Positions 1 to 8,304 of a DNA stretch of 42,088 nt are shown here, piece after piece. Position 1 is the stretch's first letter. Each line of letters starts with the position of its first letter. The notes beneath the pieces were generated by a model. That model worked only from the letters and a program-made list of their open reading frames with translations, did not search any database and was not told where the DNA came from. This DNA comes from Deltaproteobacteria bacterium (GTDB lineage Bacteria; Desulfobacterota; Syntrophobacteria; BM002), in the NCBI GenBank assembly GCA_019309045.1, contig JAFDGZ010000018.1, positions 1 to 42,088 of the forward strand. Direction: 5' to 3'. Both the position numbers and the translations under genes were made by a program.

Positions 1-766
<766 letters not shown>

Positions 767-1486
767 ATGAAGAAATGGTGGATTTTTGTCATGTTGATAG
801 TTTGGCTCTCTAGCGTTCCCTTACAGGCAGGACTATTGGAGCAGGCCCAGGAAATCATCAGCCCGCAGAAACAGGGAAGCCTGGATGATTCCACGATAAT
901 TTCCGGCCTGAAAGAGGCCCTCTCCATTGCTACAGACAAAGCAGTCGCTTCTGTATCACAACTGAATGGCTATTTCGGCAACGAGATGATCAAAATCCTT
1001 ATGCCGGAAGAACTGGCCAATATGTCGGCGGTGTTGAGCAAAGTTGGCTTCAAAGATAAGGTCGATGAATTTATCCTCAGTATGAATAGGGCTGCAGAAC
1101 GGTCTGCGCCCAAGGCAAAGCAGTATTTCATTGAGGCCGTGCAAGATATGACTTTCAAAGATGCAGAGAAAATCCTTCAGGGTGGAGACACCGCTGCTAC
1201 CACGTATTTCAAAGGGAAGACCTATGACAAACTTTATGCTGCCTTCAAGCCAGATATATCGGCGAGTATGAATGAGGTCGGCGTCACTCGTCTCTACAAG
1301 GAAATGATGAACAAGTATGCGAATGTTCCCTTTGCCAATCCTCAATCAGTGGATCTAGACCACTATGTAACCCAGAAGTCTCTCGATGGACTATTCTATG
1401 TTATCGCTCAAGAGGAAAAAAAGATAAGGACTGATCCTGCTGCCAGGGGAACCGAGTTGCTGCAAAAGGTATTCGGCAGCAAATGA
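767..1486 (+). CDS. Secreted DUF4197 family protein
   Basis: 239 residues. The N-terminus is a signal peptide: a KK pair, a hydrophobic stretch (IFVMLIVWLSSVPL) and a probable cleavage after LQA near residue 21. The mature part matches the DUF4197 pattern I know: an I-x-x-GLKEAL helix near the start, a VSQLNGYFGN segment, a long amphipathic helix with RAAERSAPKAKQYF, then KDAEKILQGGDTAATTYFKGKT and a C-terminal LDGLFYVIAQEEKKIRTDP block. The family is periplasmic, helical and of unknown function. The start is supported by AGGAGGTGA, an ideal Shine-Dalgarno, about five bases before ATG. The gene stands alone and faces cydB tail to tail. The function is unknown and family membership is by recognition only. 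Confidence 0.88.
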   Translation: MKKWWIFVMLIVWLSSVPLQAGLLEQAQEIISPQKQGSLDDSTIISGLKEALSIATDKAVASVSQLNGYFGNEMIKILMPEELANMSAVLSKVGFKDKVDEFILSMNRAAERSAPKAKQYFIEAVQDMTFKDAEKILQGGDTAATTYFKGKTYDKLYAAFKPDISASMNEVGVTRLYKEMMNKYANVPFANPQSVDLDHYVTQKSLDGLFYVIAQEEKKIRTDPAARGTELLQKVFGSK

Positions 1487-1506
1487 TAGGGAAAGGGCTC
1501 CGGGCT

Positions 1507-1531
1507 GGCGGCTGGGGCAAGGCGGCTGGGG
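1507..1531. repeat. 11-bp tandem direct repeat after the DUF4197 gene
   Basis: GGCGGCTGGGG occurs at 1507-1517 and again at 1521-1531, separated by CAA, in a G-rich patch starting about 20 bp after the DUF4197 stop codon. No hairpin with a T-tract was seen next to it. Its role is unknown; on the transcript it would be a G-run-rich 3' end. Confidence 0.75.
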
Positions 1532-1648
1532 TTGCAGTACTAGGACGGTTGTAAAGATAACAGCCCTGAGTCGACAGATTAAAAAACGGCAGGGACCTGC
1601 AAAATCAAAAAAACTGCAGTATTGACATTCGTAAAGGCGGAGCATGAC

Positions 1649-1831
1649 ATGAAAATACAACTACAGCATTATCTACATCCCCTGCATCTCTGGTCGCGCT
1701 TTCGAGGATTTTGTCTTGCTTGTTTTGTCTGGTACGAGCAGCACCTTTGGCAGCCAGTGATGAGACGGCTGTTTTCCACTGCCCTCCTCAATGGCAGCAG
1801 GAAAACCTGCTGCAAGAAACAACTTCATTAG
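1649..1831 (+). CDS. Possible small basic/aromatic protein (60 aa), uncertain
   Basis: The frame gives 60 residues rich in His, Trp, Arg and Cys (MKIQLQHYLHPLHLW at the start). A purine-rich GGCGGAG lies about ten bases before the ATG. The opening pattern (LQHxLxPLHxxxRxR) resembles short uncharacterised proteins I have seen in related genomes, but this is a weak impression. It sits alone in the convergent DUF4197/cydB spacer (1487-1873), which otherwise shows only the direct repeat at 1507. It may be a chance frame. Confidence 0.3.
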   Translation: MKIQLQHYLHPLHLWSRFRGFCLACFVWYEQHLWQPVMRRLFSTALLNGSRKTCCKKQLH

Positions 1832-1873
1832 ATGGAGTTCTTGAAAGTCAGAACGATTGCCAGTGCTCTCTTG

Positions 1874-2899
1874 TCAATAGGCTTCGTCATAGTCCAGGGT
1901 TTCCTCGGTCACCTTGTTCTTGAATAATACGTACACCCATGTTTGGTAGGCAATTACTGCTGGCACAAAGACCAGGGCAACGACCAGCATGATTTTCAAA
2001 GTCAGGGTAGAGGAAGAAGAATTATACACGGTCAAGCTGAATGCAGGATTCAAGCTCGAAGGTAGCAGAGCCGGGTAAAGCCCCACAACCCCAAAAAGCG
2101 TAGCGGAGACAATGGTTAGGCTGGAGGCGAACCAGGCTTTCAACCAGTCTCCTTTGGCCATGTAAATCCTGGTGGCGAGCAAAGCAATAACCGTAACTAC
2201 TGGAATGATCAGCAGCACGGGCATCTCGAGATAGTTGTTGTAAAGCTTTGTATAAACACCAGTGGTGGCCAGGAAAATAACCGCAACTCCCAGCAGTGGG
2301 ATCCAGAGTTTGGCCGCCAGGGAGCCAGCCCGTTCATGGAGTGGTGCTTCCGTCTTGACTGCCAGCCAGAGTGCGCCGTGAACAGTAAAAAGAAACACGA
2401 AGAGGAGTCCGCCAATCAAGCCGTAAGGATTGAGAAGGGTAAGGAGATTGCCATGATAAATGCCCTCGGCGTCGATCGGTATTCCCTTGAAGATATTGGC
2501 GAAAGCCACACCGAAAAGCAGGGCTGCGGTGAAGCTGCCGATAAACAGACATGTGTCCCACAGAGTCTTCCATCTGGGATCGTCGATTTTGTTGCGAAAC
2601 TCGAAAGAGACTCCACGGATGATAAGGGCGAATAAGATCAGCAGCAGAGGAGAATAGAGAGAACTGAACATGACAGCGTAGGTTGTGGGGAAGGCAGCAA
2701 AAGTAACGCCTCCCGCAGTGATGAGCCAGACTTCGTTGCCGTCCCAGAATGGTCCCATGGAATGATAGACGACCCTTTTTTCTATGTCATTTTTTGCCAG
2801 CAGAGGCATGAGCGTGCCAAGGCCCAGGTCAAAGCCGTCCAGCATGAAGTAGACTGCCCATAAAACACCCCAGAGAACAAACCATATTGTTGCTAACAT
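1874..2899 (-). CDS. cydB: Cytochrome bd ubiquinol oxidase subunit II
   Basis: 341 residues, an integral membrane protein with about eight or nine hydrophobic helices. The opening (MLATIWFVLWGVLWAVYFMLDGFDLG) is the CydB signature; the GFDLGLGTL and GPFWDGNEVWLI motifs follow, at about residues 23-30 and 50-60. CydB pairs with CydA to form the quinol:O2 oxidoreductase of the inner membrane. It needs no proton pumping and has high O2 affinity, so in anaerobes it usually serves oxygen removal. It starts 18 bp after cydA on the same strand with GGAG upstream, as the last gene of the rrf2-cydA-cydB run. No CydX-like small subunit frame was seen after the stop codon. Confidence 0.97.
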   Translation of the reverse strand: MLATIWFVLWGVLWAVYFMLDGFDLGLGTLMPLLAKNDIEKRVVYHSMGPFWDGNEVWLITAGGVTFAAFPTTYAVMFSSLYSPLLLILFALIIRGVSFEFRNKIDDPRWKTLWDTCLFIGSFTAALLFGVAFANIFKGIPIDAEGIYHGNLLTLLNPYGLIGGLLFVFLFTVHGALWLAVKTEAPLHERAGSLAAKLWIPLLGVAVIFLATTGVYTKLYNNYLEMPVLLIIPVVTVIALLATRIYMAKGDWLKAWFASSLTIVSATLFGVVGLYPALLPSSLNPAFSLTVYNSSSSTLTLKIMLVVALVFVPAVIAYQTWVYVLFKNKVTEETLDYDEAY

Positions 2900-2917
2900 G
2901 GCATAACTCCTTTCTCG

Positions 2918-4234
2918 CTAGTTGGTGGCAGCCGCAGGTTCAGGGCCTCTACGAGCATACCTTGTCATGAAGTAGAAAGCGGTGAGGCCAAGAAGTGAAT
3001 AGACCACTATAAAGGCAATGAGGGAGGTAAAGACCTGCGAGGTAGCTATAGGCGAGACAGCGTCCTTGGTTTTCATGAGGCCATAGACGACCCATGGCTG
3101 TCGCCCGACTTCCGTAAGTGTCCATCCCATGGTACAGGCCAAATAAGGCAGGGGTATGGAGTAGAGCATGATCTTCAGATATCGTGGACTGGATTCAAGC
3201 TTTTTTCTTTTGAACCAGCCTATGGCCGTAAGGAGAACAAAGAGGGCGGCCAAGCCGGCCATTAGGCGAAAGGAAAAGAATGTCAAAAATACAGGCGGCC
3301 TTTCATCTTTCGGAAACTCCTTGAGACCCTTGACTTCTCCATCTACTGAATGCGTGGCAAGCAGGCTCAATGCCAGCGGTACATTGCCTATCTCTACCTT
3401 GTTGCGTTCGTTTTCAGGGTCAGGAATGGCAAACAGGTGCAAAGGAGCCCGAGTTTGGGTGTCCCAATGTGCTTCCATGGCAGCAAGTTTGGTAGGCTGC
3501 GTAGTATGAAGGAGAGCACCGTGCAGATGTCCTTCGAATATTTCGAAACAGGAGAAAATCAGGCTGAAGGTGACGGCAAGCCGGAAGGCTTTCACAAAAA
3601 GTTCCTTGTCCTGCTTGCGAAGTATATGGTAGGCGCTGATTCCCATGACAAGGAAGCCAGCGAGGATATACGCAGCAGTTAGCGTGTGGAGAATTGTCAG
3701 AACGGCAAATTTTTGGGTGATCACCGCAGCAAAATCAGCCAATTCAGCTCGACCTCGTGCCATGATAAATCCTACGGGGTGTTGCATCCACGAATTGGCG
3801 ATCAGAATCCACACAGCAGATAGACTGGAAGCCCCGGCAACAAGCCAGATGGTGACAGCGTGTGCTTTGGGAGAAAGTCTGTTCCAGCCAAAGGCCCACA
3901 CAGCGATGAAGGTGGATTCAAGGAAAAATGAAGTGGTAGCCTCAATTGCCAACAGCGAGCCAAAGATGTCTCCCACATACTTGCTATATCTAGCCCAATT
4001 TGTGCCGAACTGGAACTCGAGAGTTATCCCCGTTACCACGCCCACGGCAAAGTTGATGAGAAAAATCTTGCCCCAGAACCTGGCCATTCTCCTGTAATCA
4101 TCATCCATAGTTCTGACATAGATCGTTTCCATGATGGCGATAAGAACGGAAAGACCGAGAGTCAAGGGAACAAAAAGGAAGTGGAAATAGGTGGCCACCG
4201 CGAACTGCAATCTAGAGAGGGTCACAACATCCAT
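2918..4234 (-). CDS. cydA: Cytochrome bd ubiquinol oxidase subunit I
   Basis: 438 residues, shorter than E. coli CydA (about 520), so this is the short-Q-loop type. Visible landmarks are the N-terminal SRLQFA...YFHFLFVPLTLG with His18 (a haem ligand position), a FFLEST segment, the second conserved His in LTILHTLTAAY, and the TMGWTLTEVGRQPW block near residue 375-390 carrying the conserved Met and the GRQPW quinol-site motif. It binds haems b558, b595 and d in the inner membrane and oxidises quinol. AAGGAGG lies seven to ten bases before the ATG. It follows the Rrf2 regulator by about 100 bp on the same strand and precedes cydB, giving a self-contained redox-regulated oxidase operon. Confidence 0.97.
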   Translation of the reverse strand: MDVVTLSRLQFAVATYFHFLFVPLTLGLSVLIAIMETIYVRTMDDDYRRMARFWGKIFLINFAVGVVTGITLEFQFGTNWARYSKYVGDIFGSLLAIEATTSFFLESTFIAVWAFGWNRLSPKAHAVTIWLVAGASSLSAVWILIANSWMQHPVGFIMARGRAELADFAAVITQKFAVLTILHTLTAAYILAGFLVMGISAYHILRKQDKELFVKAFRLAVTFSLIFSCFEIFEGHLHGALLHTTQPTKLAAMEAHWDTQTRAPLHLFAIPDPENERNKVEIGNVPLALSLLATHSVDGEVKGLKEFPKDERPPVFLTFFSFRLMAGLAALFVLLTAIGWFKRKKLESSPRYLKIMLYSIPLPYLACTMGWTLTEVGRQPWVVYGLMKTKDAVSPIATSQVFTSLIAFIVVYSLLGLTAFYFMTRYARRGPEPAAATN

Positions 4235-4256
4235 GGTACCTCCTTGCCGAGTACGA

Positions 4257-4285
4257 AATACTCCAGCTCATTCGCATGTTGTCAA
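4257..4285 (-). promoter_or_regulatory. Candidate internal promoter for cydAB
   Basis: On the minus strand a perfect TTGACA (4285-4280) is followed after 17 bp by AGTATT (4262-4257), a weak -10 with three of six matches. It lies in the rrf2-cydA gap and would allow cydAB expression independent of the regulator's own promoter. This is a sequence prediction only. Confidence 0.3.
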
Positions 4286-4337
4286 CTCGGATGAAATACA
4301 GCTCATGACCAAAGGTGATTCTTGGCAAGTATCCGAG

Positions 4338-4778
4338 TTACGGGACTTTATTGGGAGAAAACGGCTCCACACAGGTTTGTTCTTCGAGAAGTCTGGCAAA
4401 AGTTGCTCTGGCCAGGGTTTGACGCAATTCGGACCTTGCCTTCTGCCATACCTTGTGAACACTACAGTTCTGGACCCGAAAACATGAACTCGGTCTCATG
4501 ACACAGTCGTTCAAAAAAATTTCTCCCATCACTGATTCAACCACATCCAGCAGGGTCAAGGTATCCGGGGGAACAATGAGGCGATAGCCGCCTTTGGCTC
4601 CCTGAATTATTTCGAGTATGTTGGCGCGGGCCAGTTGTTGAGCTATTTTACCTAAGAATTGTGGTGGAATTTCCATAGCCCGGGCAATTTCTCGCCTAGA
4701 AACAACCAGACCTGCTGGTTGCTCTGCTAAGTAGAGAACGCAGCGAACTGCGTATTCTCCAGCCCGTGTGAGTCTCAA
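4338..4778 (-). CDS. Rrf2/IscR-family Fe-S transcriptional regulator
   Basis: 146 residues. The N-terminal winged helix-turn-helix is typical of Rrf2 proteins (MRLTRAGEYAVRCVLYLA, then PPQFLGKIAQQLARANIL and GAKGGYRL near residues 38-66). Three cysteines at 92, 99 and 105 are spaced C-X6-C-X5-C, the arrangement that ligates a [2Fe-2S] or [4Fe-4S] cluster in IscR, NsrR and RsrR. The protein therefore probably senses O2, NO or cluster status. It is the first gene of a minus-strand run with cydA and cydB, so they are the likely targets. A candidate promoter and overlapping palindrome (4811-4857) just upstream suggest autoregulation. The signal cannot be told from sequence. Confidence 0.93.
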   Translation of the reverse strand: MRLTRAGEYAVRCVLYLAEQPAGLVVSRREIARAMEIPPQFLGKIAQQLARANILEIIQGAKGGYRLIVPPDTLTLLDVVESVMGEIFLNDCVMRPSSCFRVQNCSVHKVWQKARSELRQTLARATFARLLEEQTCVEPFSPNKVP

Positions 4779-4810
4779 AAATGGCGCTCCTAGACAGTAT
4801 ATACGACAAT

Positions 4811-4829
4811 TGAGATTACATTTATCTCA
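4811..4829 (-). promoter_or_regulatory. Candidate Rrf2 operator palindrome
   Basis: TGAGAT and ATCTCA form a perfect 6-bp inverted repeat with a 7-bp spacer. The palindrome touches the -10 element of the promoter at 4828-4857 and covers the expected transcription start, the position expected of a repressor site. Size and symmetry suit a dimeric winged-helix regulator such as the adjacent Rrf2 protein. Binding is inferred. Confidence 0.5.
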
Positions 4830-4857
4830 TATATCAACAGTCGCGGCCAGCTGTCAA
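4828..4857 (-). promoter_or_regulatory. Sigma-70-type promoter for rrf2-cydAB
   Basis: Minus strand: a perfect -35 TTGACA (4857-4852), an 18-bp spacer, then TATATG (4833-4828) as -10. It lies about 50 bp before the regulator's start codon and overlaps the palindrome at 4811-4829. Confidence 0.55.
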
Positions 4858-5142
4858 GAAAAAATTTGCCTGCTCGTGCCAGCAAGGGGTATTGGCAAAT
4901 GATATTAAAGCCCGGGTGAGCACCTACCATTGCAGAGCTGCGCACGCTTGTCATTTCTGCTGGATACAGGGCTGTTTCTCCATTGCTGCCAATGACATGC
5001 TGGCAGCGTTTCAGGGGAAAAGTCCAGTCTCCTGGCAGCGGCAACACTGATAACTGTCGCCTTTTCCTCAGAACCATTGTTGCAGCTGACTCGCAAATGT
5101 GATATAAGGAGGCAACCATCCATTGCAGAATCAGGAGCGGCT

Positions 5143-5535
5143 ATGCTGGTCAGGCAGTTACTGCGCAAACCAATGGAACGACTGACAGTACTCAGAGGTG
5201 CACCTGCAGTTCCAGAGGCTCGCAAACATCCTCGGGCAAAGATAAAACTGCCAGTGGTGATGATGGTGGGCGAGAGCCTGATTGATGGCTGGACGCAGAA
5301 TCTGAGCTGCGGTGGGGCTTTTATTCGCTGCCATCAAGCCCCTGACAGTGAAAATGGCTTTCGCATCGTTATCACTGCCAAGGAACGTCTCATATTGCTA
5401 AATGCCCGCGTAGTCTGGTCAGCCGTCAGTTCAGAGGAGAGTGGTGAGCAGATTCGCGGAATTGGCGTGAGCTTTTCCACGGTCTGCGGGCATGACCGCA
5501 TCTTCCTCAATAATTTGATTGTTGATCACGCCTAG
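5143..5535 (+). CDS. PilZ-domain protein
   Basis: About 130 residues from the ATG at 5143, chosen because AGGAG sits five bases before it; the frame stays open upstream but has no good ribosome site. The domain begins with the RKHPRAKIKLPV segment (RxxxR-type c-di-GMP contact) and continues with TQNLSCGGAFIRC, matching the PilZ [D/N]xSxxG motif (NLSCGG). It ends in a beta-rich segment with VVWSAV and GIGVSF. PilZ domains bind cyclic di-GMP and act as receptors for motility or surface responses. Another PilZ protein follows at 6759 with similar layout. No output domain is attached. Confidence 0.85.
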   Translation: MLVRQLLRKPMERLTVLRGAPAVPEARKHPRAKIKLPVVMMVGESLIDGWTQNLSCGGAFIRCHQAPDSENGFRIVITAKERLILLNARVVWSAVSSEESGEQIRGIGVSFSTVCGHDRIFLNNLIVDHA

Positions 5536-5560
5536 GATGCCATCGAATTATCGCACTCTT

Positions 5561-5603
5561 TGTCTTTTATACCGCTGTCTTTTATAGCACTGTAAACACT
5601 GTA
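5561..5603. repeat. Short direct repeats after the PilZ gene
   Basis: TGTCTTTTATA occurs at 5561-5571 and 5576-5586, and CACTGTA at 5588-5594 and 5597-5603. These neighbouring short direct repeats lie in the 500-bp gap between the PilZ gene and the membrane-protein gene at 6036. They could be a local duplication or protein-binding half sites. No function can be assigned. Confidence 0.6.
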
Positions 5604-5946
5604 CCGATCTCCGCCTGTTTGGCTTGATTTGCTGGCCGGGACGGAGATCAGCCCTACTGTCAAGCAAAGTCAACTTACCCCATCCCCGGAGGGCGGCCAC
5701 TGTATCGGCCAGGATTCTCGGGCGTCAGCGAACGAATGCAGCAAACAGGCCAGTTTTTCTCCCAATCTACTGCGAGGCCGAACAAAGTCGTTGCCGTACC
5801 TCCAACCTTCTGCCATGCCTGCTTGTCAATACTGGTTACCAGGTGCACTTTCATTTTGCCGGTGACCTCTTATACTCTATGGCCGTTTTTTCCTGCGGCG
5901 ACTCTAATGCGTTAAATATGTATACTGGCAAATATGGGCTGAGCCT

Positions 5947-5982
5947 CTGTATTTTCCTGTTTGTGCTTCGGGGAAAATACAG
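5947..5982 (+). terminator. 11-bp perfect hairpin followed by T-run
   Basis: CTGTATTTTCC (5947-5957) and GGAAAATACAG (5972-5982) are perfect reverse complements separated by 14 bases, followed by GTATTTTTTAA. As RNA this is a stable stem with a U-tract, resembling an intrinsic terminator. It lies over 400 bp after the nearest upstream plus-strand gene and only about 55 bp before the gene at 6036. An attenuator or operator for that gene is therefore equally possible. Confidence 0.5.
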
Positions 5983-6035
5983 GTATTTTTTAACTGCACC
6001 GACTACGTTGACTTCATTTCAGGGGGGTAACTGGC

Positions 6036-6494
6036 ATGTTACAGCGAAAAGAGTGGCCCAAGCTGCTGGCACTGTTTCTTTTCCTCATGGTGCTGGGAGC
6101 ATACTATGACTACCTCAGCCTGGAGATGAGAACCTGGATTTTGCCCCTAGGCATCTTCGGCGCGGCGACTGTGGTAATTGCTCGGTTGAAACAGTCGGAG
6201 TATGAGATGCGAACCGCACAGCTGCTGTGTCGTTCCATCAGGACAGAAGAAATTTTTTTAGTCGACTCAAAAGGTTATAATCGGATAACCATATCCAGCA
6301 CACCACAAGGTGCCAAGTTGGTCCTCTACGATGATAGACAGTTGTCGCGTGCGATCCTGGAGGTCTCTGAGGGCAACCCGACGCTGGAGCTGCTGGGTGA
6401 AGAAGGCAAAGTCTTGGTGACGTTTACGGATCAAGGCACAGCTGCGCTCTCTGTCCGTGATGGCGCCAACAAAGTAATCTGGTCTGCACCCTGA
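6036..6494 (+). CDS. Membrane-anchored hypothetical protein
   Basis: 152 residues. Two hydrophobic segments near residues 9-28 and 34-50 are followed by a soluble beta-rich tail. The tail has repeated patterns of the kind LVDSKGYNRITIS and LVLYDDRQLSRAILEVS, like the D-x-x-G-x-x-R repeats seen in many small secreted or tail-fibre-like proteins. The topology predicts a short membrane hairpin with a C-terminal cytoplasmic or periplasmic domain; orientation is not resolved. A GGGGGGTAA run precedes the ATG at suitable distance. It sits between two PilZ genes on the same strand with wide gaps. I do not recognise the family. Confidence 0.7.
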   Translation: MLQRKEWPKLLALFLFLMVLGAYYDYLSLEMRTWILPLGIFGAATVVIARLKQSEYEMRTAQLLCRSIRTEEIFLVDSKGYNRITISSTPQGAKLVLYDDRQLSRAILEVSEGNPTLELLGEEGKVLVTFTDQGTAALSVRDGANKVIWSAP

Positions 6495-6758
6495 GTCTTA
6501 TAAGAGGTTCTGAAGCAGGGCGAAGAGTTTTCTCGCTGTGCCCGGCAGTTCATTCTGACATAGGGAAGTTTGTGCTGCTGGCAGCGAGTGCCAAACAAGC
6601 TGTCCAGGAGATCAGAGAGGCAAACTTGGCCTTTTTTTTGCAAAATGCAGCAGCATCAGCATGGACAGGGCTCGACAGTCGAGGAAGATGCTGCAAAGTG
6701 GCTGACTCTGATAAGCTGACTGCTGCCAAGCCTTCTCACTCATCTCCAGGTGGGGCAT

Positions 6759-7145
6759 ATGGGGCCTGATAAACGTATTTCTACTAGGCTAAAGCTGCGG
6801 TGGGCGGTCACCCTCCTGACTGCCACGGAAAGGGTGGAGGGAATAACGAGAAATCTCAGTGTAAACGGGGCTTTTGTCTATTACTATCGACCACATCGAG
6901 ACGGCAAGCCGCTTAGACTCTATGAATCTGTGGGCATGGTACTGGAGGTTCCAGACCGCCTGCCTCTGCTCATCAGAGCGGTTGTTGTCTGGTCCGACAT
7001 ATTGAGTTCCGATGAAGGCAATACCCTGCTTGGTGTGGGTCTACACTTTACCGACGTTTTTTACGAAGATCGCAACTATCTTAGAAAGATAGTTGCTCAG
7101 GACGAAAAGATGTGCTCGCCGGAGCAAAGCCGGACGCAAGGCTGA
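6759..7145 (+). CDS. PilZ-domain protein
   Basis: 128 residues from ATG 6759, preferred over an in-frame GTG at 6750 because AGGTGG is well placed for it. The protein is one PilZ domain: DKRISTRLKLRWAV at the N-terminus supplies the arginine-rich c-di-GMP segment, TRNLSVNGAFVYY matches NxSxxG, and the C-terminal part has LIRAVVVWSD and LLGVGLHFTD. It resembles the PilZ protein at 5143 in order and spacing of motifs, suggesting paralogues. It likely binds cyclic di-GMP in the cytoplasm. The partner is unknown; the nearest candidate is the membrane protein encoded at 6036. Confidence 0.85.
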   Translation: MGPDKRISTRLKLRWAVTLLTATERVEGITRNLSVNGAFVYYYRPHRDGKPLRLYESVGMVLEVPDRLPLLIRAVVVWSDILSSDEGNTLLGVGLHFTDVFYEDRNYLRKIVAQDEKMCSPEQSRTQG

Positions 7146-7232
7146 GGCACCTGGCCTCTCGTCTGTGCTCTCTATCCCTCACAGGTTCGAAGGCCAACAG
7201 CAACCTTGTTATAGGATCTGCAATGCAACAAG

Positions 7233-7469
7233 CTAGGGGCAGCAGGCCTTGCCGCGTTTCACAATGTCCTTGTTGCAGAGGGACCAGTAGCTGCATTCTC
7301 TTTTCGGGCATTCTTCAGTAGCCCGCTTGAAGCAGTCCTGAAGACCATGAAACTGCTGCTTTTCACGAATATATGCAGTGATGCAAGTCTCGCAAAGACC
7401 TCCGGATATCTCATCACTACAGTTTTGCACAGTCCATCTGTCGCCACACTTTATGCAAACGTAGATCAT
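7233..7469 (-). CDS. Small cysteine-rich protein
   Basis: 78 residues with ten cysteines. They include an opening CIKCGDRW knuckle, a CETC pair in the middle (GGLCETCITAYIREKQ), a C-x7-C-x4-C-x5-C series (DCFKRATEECPKRECSYWSLC) and a terminal CC. The first two pairs look like a zinc ribbon or rubredoxin-like knuckle. GGAG lies seven bases before the ATG at 7469. It is isolated on the minus strand between plus-strand genes and the downstream PilZ gene. Metal binding is inferred; no function is known to me. Confidence 0.65.
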   Translation of the reverse strand: MIYVCIKCGDRWTVQNCSDEISGGLCETCITAYIREKQQFHGLQDCFKRATEECPKRECSYWSLCNKDIVKRGKACCP

Positions 7470-7722
7470 GCTTGCTCCAGCGCTAATAGGCAGATCAACA
7501 GGCCAACCCTCCAGTTGCCTATCACTGTCTCAGCTGTCAATATGATTTTCTCCGAACCGACTCATTTCCTAAACAGGGTATTGAGTCAGCAGAATGCGAA
7601 CTATATCCTATCAGCTGAGACGAGGCAAGGAGGTCTGCTGAGTCCAGTGGAAAAAATTTGTCCTGATATCCAAGGAGTGCTGTTGCCTTGTCCTGCAGAG
7701 AGCGTGGCAGGATGAGCGGGAA

Positions 7723-8238
7723 ATGGATATGGGAAGCGCAGACAATATTACCTTGATAGGCATGCCCGGAAGTGGCAAGAGTACTCTGGGAAGAGCTCTT
7801 GCAGACCGCCTTGGTTACGAGTTTGTGGACGGTGATGAAATCATAAGGTCTATGGGTGGGGCTCTCCAGCATATCATCGATAGCCATGGAGAGAAAAGAT
7901 TTCTCGAGATTGAAGAGGCAGCACTCCTCTCTCTCGGGGGTAAAGGAAAGGTATTTTCGCCAGGAGGAAGCTGCGTATTGTCATCAGCGGCCATGAACCA
8001 CTTGCGTTCCATCTCGGTAGTGCTGTTTCTAGACGTAGCGTACGCCAATCTGGTGAAACGATTGTCTCTGGACGGGGTTGAGTTGCGAGGTATAGTAGGT
8101 TTGAAAGAACTGGGCTTGCAGGAAGTATACAAGAAGCGCAGGCCGTTGTATCTCAAGTATGCTCATGTGGTTGTTCGTCTGGAAGATAGACCGATCCGGG
8201 AGAATGTGGAACTCCTGCTCGCCAGGATTCTACCTTGA
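7723..8238 (+). CDS. Shikimate-kinase-like P-loop kinase
   Basis: 171 residues, the usual AroK length. The Walker A loop GMPGSGKST spans residues 13-21, and FVDGDEII (34-41) matches the shikimate kinase FxDxD motif. Near the C-terminus YKKRRPLYLKYA supplies the R-x-P-x-Y-x-x-A element. However, shikimate-contact positions differ: the usual FR in GExxFRxxE reads FL (Leu61), the GGG loop reads PGGS (80-83), and the lid has ELRGIVGL where RPLL is typical. It may be a true but divergent AroK or a kinase for another small hydroxylated substrate. It is 66 bp before a Nudix gene on the same strand. Confidence 0.8.
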   Translation: MDMGSADNITLIGMPGSGKSTLGRALADRLGYEFVDGDEIIRSMGGALQHIIDSHGEKRFLEIEEAALLSLGGKGKVFSPGGSCVLSSAAMNHLRSISVVLFLDVAYANLVKRLSLDGVELRGIVGLKELGLQEVYKKRRPLYLKYAHVVVRLEDRPIRENVELLLARILP

Positions 8239-8304
8239 ATGAAAACTAGTTCCGAGTAAGAACTGCAGAGACAGATTGTACGTGTGAGTTGCAAGGGGAT
8301 TGCC

